This document shows, one piece after another, positions 34,131-47,900 of a stretch of 64,000 nucleotides of DNA. The translations under genes were made by a program, and so were the position numbers. Below the pieces are notes generated by a model. That model made no database searches and had not been told where the DNA came from. It was given only the letters and a program-made list of their open reading frames with translations. Source of the stretch: Leptoclinus maculatus (lineage: Eukaryota; Chordata; Actinopteri; Perciformes; Stichaeidae); contig JAVDOI010000011.1 of NCBI GenBank assembly GCA_032191485.1, positions 15,420,617-15,484,616 of the forward strand. Reading direction: 5' to 3'. How positions within the stretch are numbered: the stretch's first letter is position 1; each line of letters begins with the position of its first letter.

Positions 34131-37100
34131 CTCACTCTGAATTGTCAGATTCTGACTGGGTCTTACATAACTGAAGCCAGTCCCTGAGCCCGGATCAAGG
34201 ATTCTGATCACTGCTTTGTTATTCTTGCACAGTATCATCTCTCATGTGACACCACTTCAAAGTCATGTTGCCGGTTATTTATGTCAGCCATAAAAACTGT
34301 AAAACCATTTCTCGGTTATTTTAATTTCATGACATAACAGGGCAGTAAACGACTACAACAGTCTTGTAAAGTTTAATTTTCTTGCGGCGTGTCTCCAGGA
34401 TGGCTGTCGGTTGGTTGATTGGTTGGTCGGTCCACTACGTTTCTCAGACAGTAACATAGCAGGCATAGCAGTTTTTGACATGCTACATTTGAATTGATAT
34501 TTGTATATTAATTAAAGAGTTTATCTTAATGATGCAAAATTTGCATCTTGTGTTTGTAAACTTATCATAATTAAGCATATTGAACAGTTTACAAAATTAC
34601 TGAACTTTCAAAGCATCAGGAAACATTAATAACTTCAAGTCCTCTGTGGTCATGAAATGAAATAGATCTATATGCCAATACTCAACTCATTCAAGAAAAG
34701 TTAATCACTACTCCCTCATTTTAAAGAGCAATGGAAACATAGTAATGGCTTATTTGGATTTTTGTGGTTGCTGTCAGTCTGTACCTGTAATTTCCTGTTT
34801 TGGTCTCTTACTCTCCATACTTCATTGTATAAAACAGGAAACCAGTATAATTACTTTCAGAGGAGTTCATTCTTGAAGAATGTGACTCATCCAGCCTTCA
34901 CTGGACTTCAAATGAGCCATTACATCACTGCTGACTGGGGATTTCTTGACACCACTTCACCCTTCCTCTTTCAACTCAGACAGGCAATTTACTCGAATTC
35001 ATTACTGAGTCAAGCCAACAACACAGAGTTTATCAAAGAGCTCAAATATTGTTTATAACTACATTCTTGGATTTTTAAATAGTGTTCAATTTAAGCTCTA
35101 GTTATATATTGAACACTGGTGAGAATAGGGAGTGAAATCAAGCTGTGAGAAGATGTGAACGTGTGATTGGAAGTGACAGTGAACATAGCTTTTACAAATG
35201 CCATGGGCTACAGTACCTAGTGGGCAGGAATAACAATGCTCTTTATTGTATTGTACCAAGGTAGTAAACTGTCAGTCAAACAAGGACGTCTCGGTGCGTC
35301 TTTACAGCTGTGAAAATGTTTCAGGAGAGTGAATAGAAACAAATGTGTAACATTGTTAAGATCCAAGAGTAGACTTGAGAATGTTTCATAATGGTGCAAA
35401 AAAATGTTGTGGTTGAGAATTTCTAATTGATTAGCTGTCATTTTCATACCACAACTAATAACACAACAGCTACTCTAAATCTATTTGAAGGCAGAGGATG
35501 TGAAATGTATTTCCCATCAGCAAAACTATTGCATCTTTAAAAAGAGATCCATAAAAGTTTCATGAGGTCAGACATTTATTCAATTTTGTGATTAAGTTTG
35601 AACAATATCTGGGTCTATTTGGGTTAAAAAACTGACCATGCAATCATCTTATTCAATTTGTCAGAAAAATTGGAGAATTCACTTCACAGGACTAACATTT
35701 AGGCATCACTGACGAATTAATGTCTCTGCCTCTTGGGGCAAAAATAAGCTTAACTTCAAAGGATGTTTCCAGTAGTTTTCACATAAAGAAAATGCTGCCG
35801 GTTTTTTTTAGGGAGTAAGCTCACATATTGATGTGAAACTCACAGTGCATTTGATCCGAAAGATCTGTGAAAAGCCTGGTAGCCTGGATTAGCACTTAAG
35901 ATCAAATTGGTGCCTCTGAAAGTCATTGTAATGTGATCTAAGTGATAAGTTTCGGGAAGTCCTCTGGGAGTCCTCTGTAGTCTGTGCTGGAGCACCAAAG
36001 GCTGGTGAGTTCATACACCAAAGGTCCACTGACGCAACCTTCCCCTGCCACCAGTAAGCCACATCTGAGAAAGGCATTAGTGGACTGCCATCTGATGGTG
36101 AACTCCAGCTGATGCAACGCAGTGATAGCGGGTCTTGGGTCCGGGCTCAGCTCGGCTATAGGAACGACTTTTTCAAAAATAGCTCTGCATCTGCAAGATA
36201 ATGCTGTGAATAATGAGAGCAGTTAGTGAAGGAATGAAACACTCTCGAAGTTGTGAATCTTGCCATGAAACTTCTTCTCCAAATCCCGCTGGACGCTGGA
36301 CTAACAGGTAAGGAGAAATTAGCCGTCAAACAGCATCTTGTGGTAACAGGGTTTTCTGGACAGGAAACAATAGATACCATGTAGATGCTTAAAATGTGCT
36401 TGTTGCCTGCTTGTTGTTACTTCTCTCTCACACACACACACACACTTAGAGCGTGCAGGCTTTAGTCTCAGCAGCCTCAGTGGTATCTCCAGGCCATCCA
36501 TCTTACAGAGGGCAGATCATTATGTAGTCGACAGGCAGCTTTAGGCCGGTTGCAGGTGGGACTGCTTGTACTAGATGAACTATGGGGCTGCCGCTGTTCT
36601 TTACTAGACCTCCATAAAAACCAAACCAGCGCTTTTTACTGTTGAATAGTACATTACACTCGAGCTTGTTGCACTCTTACAGTGCTGCTACAGTTTGTTG
36701 CACCCAAAGCTGCGGTAAAGGACCAAGTTGGTGTTACTTCATCTTTTTTATTTCTTTTACCAACAAATCCCATTAAAAGAAGAAAACACAGCAATGAATT
36801 GATCCTGCTAACAAGTGCTGTCTGTGCAGCCACAGCTTGTAGCTTATGCCTCTGTGCCACAGATCTCCATCGCCATCCAAAAACCATTAAAACCATATCA
36901 AACAGCCTCACCGTTGGGTGATAATCTAGTTTATTTTGACTCTGCAGCGGCATCTTTTCTGGACAGAAGCTCCATGTTGGGCAGACTGAGCATGCAGGGG
37001 GATGTGGCTCTTTGCTTTGCTAGTTTGACGAGCTTGTGAGGAAAGAGCTACACTGTCGTTATTCACTGTAATTAAAGAATAATATTACTCTTTGGACTGC

Positions 37101-38215
37101 AATGAGTTCAATGGCACAGATGCATACCCTACCTCCGGCTGTGAAGTCTTGTTAGCAGGACACATTCATTGTTGGTTTAGATCTGTTTGGGGATTTGTTG
37201 ATAATAAAATAAAAGATAAAATATGCCGGTCTTATCCTTTAATGCAAAAGCTGTGTGCTTTTTTTTTTTTGGAGCAACAGAGCACTCAAATACAATACTT
37301 ACAAAGATGCTCTCTTGGATTGCAAAACACTCTCTATAATCATTTTGTTGAATGTAAAATATACAAAAAACACTATTATCAGCGCCAAACTTCCTGGTCT
37401 CACGCCCAGTGAAAGTGAATGTCATGTTCTATATTCATGAGAACCACAATAAGATACAGAAAGAATAGATATTTTATTTTTTGATTACTCCAGTTTGCGA
37501 GATTATAAATACATTCTATGGACACAAACATAGAAGTAACAGGGCATTTTTTAGTAATCTGTACAATGACACTGAGATAACAGAGATTTATCATGATGTA
37601 TTTGGGCTCAAACACCATTGGTTTTGTTGTATCAGTCCTAGTTTCTGGTGAAAAATGTGTTCTGAGTATCTGGGTTTGATGCCACCAAAAAAAAAGCTCC
37701 AGTGCAGGTTGGCCCCTTGTTATGAAGTCCTGAAAATATGCCAGTGATTTGTCTGTGCTCTGTGGGTACAAAAGAAAATTGTCTTGAGTGTGTTTTTCAC
37801 ATGGAAATAATAGATTATTGACGTTTTGACAGAAAGCAGAATGATTTCCCTTTGAAGAAAAACAGGCTATTTACATTTGCATTACAAGAGTTTTGGTTCT
37901 ACTTGGCTTCCCAATAAGTAATCTTAATTAGCGTCTTAGTCAGCAGAGAAGCGCAGTAACTCAACAAAATTAGACCTTAAATGATTGGAAATGAGCAGGC
38001 AGTCCACATTATGGCACTTACAAAGCAGAAGAAAAGGAAAATGGGCCAGTGGTTTCCGTGTGAGACAGAGCAAGAGCTGCTCAGATTGCATTTTGTACGA
38101 GGAAGGAGAGAGTAAAGACGAATGAGACGCAGGAAGAGAGAGCAATGAGGGTGAGTTAGAGGAAATATAGGTAACAACACGTTCGTCGCGGTGGAAATAA
38201 AATTCGCAATTTCTG

Positions 38216-38241
38216 CACACACACACACACACACACACACA
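38216..38241. repeat. (CA)13 microsatellite
   Basis: Perfect CA run. Confidence 0.95.
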
Positions 38242-41200
38242 GCTGCAGCTCTCTCCCAGCGGGTGGCACTGTGTAATTTGGCACATCCATTTCCTAGGCT
38301 GGGTTTGTCTTCCATGCTGTCGAGGCAGGAGGCAGTCACAAACCCCATCGGGGTATTCAAGCCAATCCCTGAATGATGTCACTTTCGAAACACACTCACT
38401 GAACTGCAAACAAATCTCGACTGTGGAAAAGTGTCTCGCTCATAACTGTCCTATTTTTCTACTTGTGGTGATTCTTGTCAGAGGAGGTTTGGTCTGATGT
38501 CATCCAGCCTTCAGGTGTCTGATTGCTCAAGGAGTTCGACCCCGTTTTCTCTCACTGCACATCACACCACTGCACTTTACATGGTCTTCCCCTTTGGTCA
38601 GGCACTTTATGTGGCTCTTCACAGGGCCATGTATCCCAGACCGTGTCCCTGAGGCCACCAGGTCTAACCCTGCCAATACCCAGTGAAATCTGTCTGCTTT
38701 GACAGCATATGGGGAAATTACATGGCAAAAAAACAAGTTGCCCTCTCATGACATTTCTTCCCTTTGATACTTCACTCTCAACTCCGCCACTCAATTTTAG
38801 CCCCGTGCCACAGTATGTGTGTGTGAGTTGGAGCCAATGGAAACTGACCTCCCACCACGGCAGACGGATCAGAAGAGGGGACTACTTTGATTCATATTCT
38901 GTCTTTACGGTTTGGGTCACTTGAATAGCAAAAAAACAACAACAACAACAATAAAAGAAGGAATCAATAATAAATTGAATGGCAGATGACATCTTGTTTG
39001 TGGCGCAAACAGCACAACATATTTTTTAATCTAAACTCAACACATATTATCATCCTTTAAGTTGATAAAGTTTACTTGTTAGCAAACAGTTGCGTATTTG
39101 CACATTCACTCACTCACGGCAATATTGTCTGTCTGCTGTTTGGTGTTGGTCAGGTAGCGTGCAGCGGATTAGTGGCTTTTTTCTGCTGAAAGCCTGCTTG
39201 TGTCTTGAAATGAAACAATGAGAGCAGTGAAAGGAACCAAAGGTCGAAGTAAAGTCGCCAGCCATAAACCAAAAACAATGAGCTAAAAGATGGTTAAATG
39301 CTCCGTAGAGCTGCAGAGATAACTATGTGTGGGTTCGTCCCCATGACACACATGAGTCATTTCAACCATTGTTAGTTAAAAAAAGAATGATTGCAGCAGC
39401 TTTAAAGAATTCAACGGTAACTTGTCCTTGTGACTCTGAATGATCCACAGACCTCACTGTGAACAGTTTTCAACCAAAGAAAAAGTACCTAAAACAATCA
39501 GAAAATGTGTTTTAGAAAGGACGTCTTTTTTTTCTGGAAATACATGACCTTTTTTTCTTCTTTTGTTAAATGCCATATTTCAATACTGTGAGCACCACAA
39601 ACAAAATTCCTTCAACTTCCATCATATTGAGGTGACACATTTCTTAAAAGCTTGACGAATTGAAAAAAAACAAAACTTTCTGCACGGTTAGATGTCACAA
39701 CAGGTAAGTTTAAACAATATTATGTTTTTGAGTAATTTAGGTGAATCAAATCTTTAAGGACACATTCCAATTAGAAAGGTTCAGATCTATTTTGCAGTCA
39801 GGAGCATTTCAAAAACATTTTTGCTCATCAAAATGCCATCGATAATGTTTGTTCATATCATGCCGGAAAACAACGTATTTACGGATATTTGCGTAGCCTT
39901 CTTCTTACGTAGCCACAATCACAGAGATATTATTAAATGTTTCTGTATGTGTGAGACAGCTCCAGGTAGAAACCAGCCTGTTTATTTCTTGGCGGCTGAT
40001 GCTCAGCTGAAGACGGTAGCTGATTAAGAGGTGGGACGATGAGCAGAAACAAGATGACTCACGTAGATCAGTCTCCGAGCAAAATTTCCCTCACATAACC
40101 TCTTCTCTCTTTCTGCGAATGGCAGGATCGGTGATGAGCTGACCAGGACTGTGCTTCTCGCTCTGCTGCATCTCCAATCATTAAAAACTAGGGGAAGTTG
40201 TAATGGAATACTTCATAAAAATGTTGAGGTCTATGTGGATGAGCTATCTAAGGATTGAAACACTGATCTAGGATCACTGGTCAGGTCGCATTACTGCACT
40301 TCGCTGTAGGACAGGAGACAATCTGTGCTACGCCAAGACACTTAATGAAAATTGTCAGTTTTACTCGCAGAATCAATAACTCCAGTTTTGTCCCCGAGAA
40401 TAAAATATAATAGGATGCAATATGAGTACATCAAGGCAATCTTTTCACAATCTCCCATTGCTGCAGCACTACTTTGCATGAATTACAGTAAAATCTGGAG
40501 TTATGCACGCAGATAGGCCCCAAGCTGTTAGACTGTTTTTCTCAAAGGTTTCAGCAAGTGAAGAGGAGAGAGGGAGGGGGAGGGGGAGAGGAGAGAGGAA
40601 GGGGGAGGTAGAGAGGAAGTCCTGGGGGGGGGGGGAGACTTGCACTTGCTGCAAGAATGTTTCTTTTTAACTCATTCAAAATGGAAATAATAAAAAGTCA
40701 TAAAAGAGATGGAAAATAACTTTGATCAAGAAGAGAAAAAAGTTTTGTAAAACTTTATATTATTCATTTTTTTACAGTTTTAATTTGGCACATGGCACAA
40801 TCAGCATGTATGCATCTGGTATACATAAATAAATATTAAATATTTTGTACATAAATATACATATAGAGCTCTTACAAAGACACCTGGAGAAGTCTTGGCT
40901 TAGGATGTTTCAAATGACAACAACAATACATAGAAATTATTTGTGTTGGTGCTTTGCAGTCTGAACATTGTTTTAATTGTTTTTTTAAGTGGGAGCCCTA
41001 TACATATATGTATGTATGCCCATATTTATATATATATTCAAAGAAATACAAGTGTGCACTGATAGAGGTTTATTCAGTGCAAACAGGCCACTGTCTGCTT
41101 TTGAAGAGGAACTCTTACAAAGTCAATGGAATCATGTCAGTTAGTTCAGTTGAATCTTTAGCTATTTTTTTTCTCTTACACGTAAAATAATATATTTATT

Positions 41201-41340
41201 TTGTAACCTTTAAGCAAAATTAGACATATATAACTTTGAAAATAACGAAAGTGCTATTTCGCGAAGACATACACCCAGAAGACGCAGCAGAAACACTGCT
41301 GGTGGTGAACGAAAATCAACAACATGAGAAAGTACTCAGC

Positions 41341-41418
41341 CCCCACCCCCCACCACCCCCACCCCCCCCCCCCAAAAAAACACATTATACAACCTACAAA
41401 CAAAAAAACAGGTGCAGC

Positions 41419-41477
<59 letters not shown>
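41341..41477. repeat. C-rich tract followed by (CA)28
   Basis: Runs of C broken by single A residues at 41341-41373, an A-rich spacer, then an uninterrupted CA run at 41421-41477. It probably lies in or just beyond the nlgn3 3' UTR. Confidence 0.9.
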
Positions 41478-41480
<3 letters not shown>

Positions 41481-42492
41481 CTCTCACTCACACACACTCA
41501 CTCGCTCGCTCGCCACTCTTGCTTTTGCAAGTTCCGACAATGAGTCTCTTCCTTTATCTCGGCCTCTTAACCACGCTTGCGCTGCAAGGAACGAGAAATC
41601 ATTTTCACATGCACACAAACACACAGGTGCTCTAAGCAGCATGTGTACGTGCACACTTTGTGGAGATATCAGATAGCTTAACAGATAAATTGGCTGTAAA
41701 AGATGCACTTTTTTTCTTAACAAAACAATCACAGTAACATAGTATTTATCTCTGCCTTCTCATCTCCCGGCAAGAGCTGTCCCAGACAAATCATTTCTAT
41801 ACGAGATAAAAAAAAAGAAAAAAGAAAAGATAACACCATTTGTGTGGCTGTTGTGTTGGTACGCAACAGAAAGAAAAAAAATGAGTTGCTCAAAATGGGT
41901 TTAAATCTCTACATCTGCATATCCTCTAGGTTCCCATCCTGGATTCAGTCTCTCATCTTTGAGTCATATCGGTTTCTAACACACTCCACTTGGAATAGTC
42001 TCAGGGAATAGAAATAATGACAAAAAAAGAACAAGCTTTGTAAGGCATTGAAACGTAAAACAAAAACAAAGAAGCAATTAAAAACATTTGCGAATATTGA
42101 CGTAGAGGCCATTGTTCGAGATGTGTCCCCCGCAGGAGGAAGGGATGGGAAATAAAAAGCACTTCTCTTAGTTTTTGTTATGAATTCAAGATAAGTGTTG
42201 ATATCTCCTTAGTCTGCTTAAAAAGGCTTTTAAAATGATTATTTTAGAAAAAAACACTGCAGAAAGACCCCCTCCCCCGATCAGGAGAAGGGAAGCAGTT
42301 TGATTTTGGCAGCTCTGCACAACTTGACATCCATAGAGAGCTCTCAGCAACTCTCCTCGTAGTAAAAGTCTAGTTAAATCTCTTCACGTTTTAATCCGAC
42401 TCATGCCCTTCCCCGCCCCTCCCCCTCGCAGCCCTCCCCCTCCCTGTGATATTTATAAAACACAATCCTCTCCTCCGTTCGTTCATCCTGCT

Positions 42493-42551
42493 TCTCCTCC
42501 TCCACCACCACCACCACCGCCGCCGCCGCCTCCTCCTCCTCCTCCTCCCCC
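42493..42551 (-). repeat. Triplet repeat just after the nlgn3 stop (GGN on the mRNA)
   Basis: On the plus strand the sequence passes from TCC to CCA, CCG and back to TCC triplets. On the nlgn3 transcript strand this is about 20 GGN triplets beginning 33 bases after the TAG. Confidence 0.9.
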
Positions 42552-42583
42552 GCCTGAGCCGGCTGCCCCTGGCCTCCTTAAAG

Positions 42584-44838
42584 CTATACGCGGGTGGTTG
42601 AGTGGGAGTGCGGCAGGCCGGTGGAGTTGAAGCCGGTTGTGAAGGTGTTGTAGGGGTGCAGATTGGGCATACCCACCAGGGAATTGGGGATCATGGTGAT
42701 GGTGTTAGGGGTCATGAGGGGAATGTCGTCCGGAGAGCGCCGCAGAGTGAGCGTGTAGTCGGGCAGCGAGGCCAAGCGCAGTGCCCCCTCGTTGCTGTTC
42801 CCCGCCTCGCACTCGTGGTGCGTCTGGTTCATCTGCAGCGACATGATCTCCTCCTCGGGCGCGTGGTGGCCAATGTCGTTGGAGGTGGTCTGGCGTTGCG
42901 GGCTGGGCTGCCCGTGGCCGGAGTCCTGCCGCCGCTTGTCCTTGCGGTAGTAGAGGGCTGCGAAAGCCAGCACATTGAGGAACAGCAGCGAGGCTCCAAC
43001 AGCGATAGTGACGCTGAGCTCTGTGGAATAATCCCGCTGGTTCTCCACCACTAGCGGCCCCGTCTCCTCGTCGTCACCCCAAGAGTCTTTGTCCTCACTG
43101 TTGTAGGCCGGGGACATGGGAGGCCGCTTGGTGTTGAACGGCCAGGTTTTCCCGTTTCCCTTGGTGGACAAGGTGTTCTGGGTGGTCTCCGGCGGGGGCA
43201 CTTTGGTGGTGGTGGAGGTGTAGTGGAACATGTCGTGGAGGTTGTACAGGTGGGGCACTAGGTGTTTCCAGAAGGCCACTTTGGTGGCGCGGTAGTGGTC
43301 CCGCACGCGTGGCTTCAGGCCGATATGCAGGTAGAGCTGGTCCTGGGGGTTGTACTTGGACCAGGCCACCTCCTCAAAGCGGTTGGCCTTGGTGTGGATG
43401 AACTTGGTGTCTTGGGGTACTGGCTTGTTGGGATCCCTACAGAAAGAGAGTTGACAGACATGATAAAGTGTTAAATGAGATTCTGACAGTACATTTATTT
43501 ATTCATGCTCCCGCATTCATGTGGGAATATGAAAGCGCATGATAATACTCAAAACATAACAGTATCTGTCACAGCTTACATTGTTGGTGAGAAAGAGGCT
43601 CAGCCACCACTGGAGAATTTATTGATCATGCTTTGGCGAAAGCACAAACCCACAACAGCAACTAACAGGCTGCAGGTAATAATTGATCAAGGTGTGTATG
43701 GTACACTTTCTGTCGCTGCATCAACAGACAATCCCCCAATCCACTAACATCTTTGTTTGTACCACAAGATCTCCATACAGCCCGACCCAATCCTCTTTCA
43801 GCGACCTCTGCGTGAGCATAATGTGTCTCAATGTCTGTCTCATCCTATCCTCTCACCCCAGATGTTGTTCTAAATTCAGTTCTGATGCAGCCCACCCACA
43901 AAAACCAGGGCAGAGGCTTTTAAAGTAAACACATATGAATAAGTCAGCAGGCTTTAGGGCTCGCGTCAGGAGGCATCTTGTTGTTGATAATCCAACGCTG
44001 GTGGAGCCCCTCTGCTAATTGCTTAGGGAAGGCAGCACAGTGTGCATTGGCATCCAGTGTACTGATGTAAAGTGGACCATATTAATCAAGACACTAAGAG
44101 GGAACTGCAGAGGAGCGTGTGTGCTTGCATTTGAGGATGTTTGTGTATGTGTGAGACTGAAAGCTAGAGACAAAAGGGATGTGTGAGAGTGTGTGAGACT
44201 GAGCGAGAGAGATAGAGAGAGAGAAAGCAAGAGATGTTTTCTGGATGCAGTACTTCTTTTGATCTACAGAGTTCACTGTTCCACTTTTCAGTTCTTTGAC
44301 GCGTTGCTTCAACACCGGATGGCCAACCATTTCAATTACAGTGAAGCTATTGATTTATTGAATTAATTAACATATAGCAGGGTCCCACAATCACACAACT
44401 CCATGTTGCCTTGTTGCCATACAATGTCGGGAGTGGGAGTTCTGCGACTCATTGCTATAGCCTTTGGTACTGAGGAAATTACTTTCTGCTAAAGAAATAA
44501 GAAGAAGAATAGCGCTGCGGCCTTGAAAACACAAGAATTGATGTTGGAACCGAGGAGTTAAGACTGTATTGTTGCAAGGAGGAAAAGGATCTTTGCAACA
44601 TTTCTCTAAATGTCATGAAATATCCCTTTGTGGGTCTGATTGCGATGCCAGTTGCAAGCAAAGTTCAAATTCAATTCGGGGTTTAGGGATATGCTGCCTA
44701 CAGTGTTTTTTTGGCACGGGCTGAAAAACCTCTAAACACAGCCAAGAGAATTAAAAGCCATGCCAGAAGAATTCACCCTCCATCCTCTCTCCTGTTCGTT
44801 CCTCTGCTGTCATTTTTTCTTTTCCAGGTCAGTGCTTC

Positions 44839-44901
<63 letters not shown>

Positions 44902-47900
44902 AAATAGGTAAAACAAATTGAGATGGCTGGAGCTGAATCCCTGGACCTGGGCCGGTGTCAGCAGAGCAGCCCGTAAATAACCTCTTTTATTAGGCCCGTA
45001 ATGATCTCCAATGAATATTGACAGCCAGGCTATGATGACTTTGTAGCTGAATATCAGTAATTAAGTTTCAAAGGAGTGGGTGGTGGAGGTAAGGTCATAT
45101 TGATCTCCCCGTGTGCAACATGCCAGAGAACAGGACGTCAATGGAGCAGCCTGAGACGTGGCTGTCTGCAGCCTGCGTGCTTCATGAATTTTCACAGCGG
45201 TCTTGTGCATGCTGTCACACACACACACACACACGCAAACACACACACGGAATGCAAATGTTCTCCCACTCTCTTTTTGTCACACAAGTATACATACACA
45301 CGCACATGACAACAATGATGGGGGTCAGAGCAATCTCAGTTAATGGGAATTCTGGGCATTTCCATAACACTGCAAATGCTCTCTTTTCAGGAGGGGTCTA
45401 TTTGCCCAATTGTTACAGCAAAAATATTGAAAAGGTACACGGATGGATCTCACAAAACAATCAGTGTGTGCAGGGAGCAAAGGAGCGGTGGTGTGGAGGA
45501 GTTAGAAAAGCTCTTTGGTGGCTTGCTGGTTCAGAGCAAGTGAAGATGAATAATTTAGGGAACACAAAGAAATCAATGTGGCATCTTTAGTTAATTTGAT
45601 TTGCCGCATTAGAGAACAACTGGCTGCCTTATCTAATTACACACACATATGCTTGGGTAATTGTTGCAAAGTCAATAGTAAACAGGCTACATTCCTTTGA
45701 ACAATTTCTACCACCGCTGCTCAACTCTGGGCTGCATGCAGGCTTTGAAGTCCTGCCCTGAGCTGTAGAGAGAGAGCGATCTGAGCTCGGTCTCTGCTGC
45801 TCAATGTGGTGAGGGATACCAGGTTACCCTGCTGCATTTGTACTGAGGCTTACTGGGCGCTGTGTGATGCACTGTAGTCAGATCCACTTTATAATGGTTC
45901 CTGAGTGCTGCGCTGCTGTGTTTTTTCCGAAAAAGCGGAGATGTAATCATTGCCGACGTTTTCTGTAGGTGGTGAACATTTTAAGGTGGTTCAGCTTTTA
46001 ACTGTTCAATATGATCCAATACAATGGTTCTATGATGAATACTGCCAGAGTGAAGCTGATGATCTAGAAACCTTACAGACATCTTACAGGTCTTAATTTG
46101 TCTCTCCCTTGTATGCATATGAGGACAAAATAACATGAACAACTTCCTACATAATTAAGAACAAAACAACAGCAAAGCCCACAGACTTTCTTTGCAACAG
46201 CCACAATGTGACGCACGATTAAATTATAAGCTGCACAAGATATTATTGTGTTCACGCTTTGTAGATAATAAATAAATAAATAAGGAAAGGTTGAAGCTGT
46301 GATACCGAAACTGTGCAGAGTGTCTTAATCTCTACAGTGAGCGCCATGGCTGTGTGAACAGTAACGTTTTGTTGGGGCTCTGAGCTCTTATTACTTTCAA
46401 ACAATGTTCTGACTATGACGTCAACTGGTCGCGGCTGAATACTCAGACATACCGACGGAACAAAATAGAATTAAATCGGCCGGAAAGATAAGCTCGGCGA
46501 TAAGATATCAACAGTCTGCTGATCTTGATGGGCTGAAGACTTTTAGAAGTCACTGCACAGTAGACAGTTTTTACTGGAGATTTAAAAAAAAAAAAAAAAA
46601 AATGAAAACACGTATTGAACATTATCTTAAGCTGCAAGCTGAAAAGAAGAGGTGTGTCAAGGGTACAATTACTAAATAAAAGGCTGCATTTGCGTTTGCC
46701 TGTTCATTTGATGTGCCTGAATAGCCTCAAATTACAGCTGCCATTCGAACCTGCTGGTCATAATTTCACATTCAAATATTTCAACCGGGATAAAACGCCG
46801 AACACTGTGTCGCTGTCAAAGCACTTCCCCCGAGCTCGCTGTATGTGTTCAGCTCTGTGGCAAACACCTCGCTGAGACTTGTATGAACAGCCCTGGCATT
46901 ATGTGATGTTTGTGGTCCTGCTGGGCACTCAGAGCTCCCCTGCATTAGCTGATAGCTTGCCTCCTGTCAGACCTCCCACTTAATCTGGATGGTCATTGGA
47001 GCTATGGCTGGACTCCCAGGCAGAGGAGAGGGATTATTACACCCATAAAAGCAGGCGTTTTAATGGCCTTTCAGATTTCCTCTGATGTGTTCATATGACT
47101 GCGGTACTATAAACCATCGCCTTCATCTCCTCCTCAGTCCCCCCTCTCGTGATGACCTGCTGACCCCCGCTAACCTTGGCCTGCCCTGCGTGTGTAAGTG
47201 CTCCCATGTGTTTGTATCTGTGATTGACTGGGAGTTTGTGTGTGTGCTTTTTCATTGTGTGTGTGCTCTTCATCTCCTGTCTGTCAGCTTGTGTACCTGT
47301 GTGTGTGTGTGTGTGTTTGTATTTGTGACGCATGATGGTTTGATGACCTCTGGGGCCACACAAGCGCTGCACTTGAACACAAGACACGTCGCATTTCACA
47401 AAACAGTACATGTCGTGCAGTGATGATGACGAGCCTCCCCAGGCTGATATGAGAATAAAGAGGCTTCTGTAGGTGTTAAACTGCTGTTCTATAGGATGCT
47501 GCAAACACCTGGATGACAGACACGACTCCCAGCTCTACCCAAACATGTGGCCTGAGCTCATTACCTATTCTAAGCCCTATCTTCACGCACTGATGTATAA
47601 GGTAGATAAAGGGGAAGAATGAATATCATTTTCTTTCTTTTTTCATTTCCCATGTACCTCCTTCCCCTTCTCATCCTGACGCAATTTGAAGCGCTTGAAT
47701 GATCATAGACCTAGCCATCACCAAATCTGAAAAGACACGTTTAGGTGCCCCAAGGCAAAAGACAAGAATCTATTTTCCCTACACTCAGGGTCTCTGGATT
47801 TGCAGCTGAGTATAGCTCCCAATATAAAACAAGGAAAACGCATTAATTCAGTGGCACTGATGCTCATTTTGTGTAGCTTGCTAAAATATGCGAAGTTGAA

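Larger units (their letters stand above)
31600..41190. other. Gene-poor intergenic region
   Basis: About 9.6 kb between rgcc and the nlgn3 3' end. No open frame here has both splice context and family similarity. It contains microsatellites at 33990-34130 and 38216-38241, short purine-rich stretches at about 40560-40636 and otherwise unremarkable AT-rich DNA. Conserved noncoding elements could be present but cannot be recognised without a comparison. Confidence 0.5.

Noticed and set aside
33887..34238. Val/Cys-repeat open frames
   Set aside because: Translations of the CA/GT microsatellite.
42403..42630. Proline-rich plus-strand frame
   Set aside because: Translation of the triplet repeat opposite the nlgn3 3' UTR.
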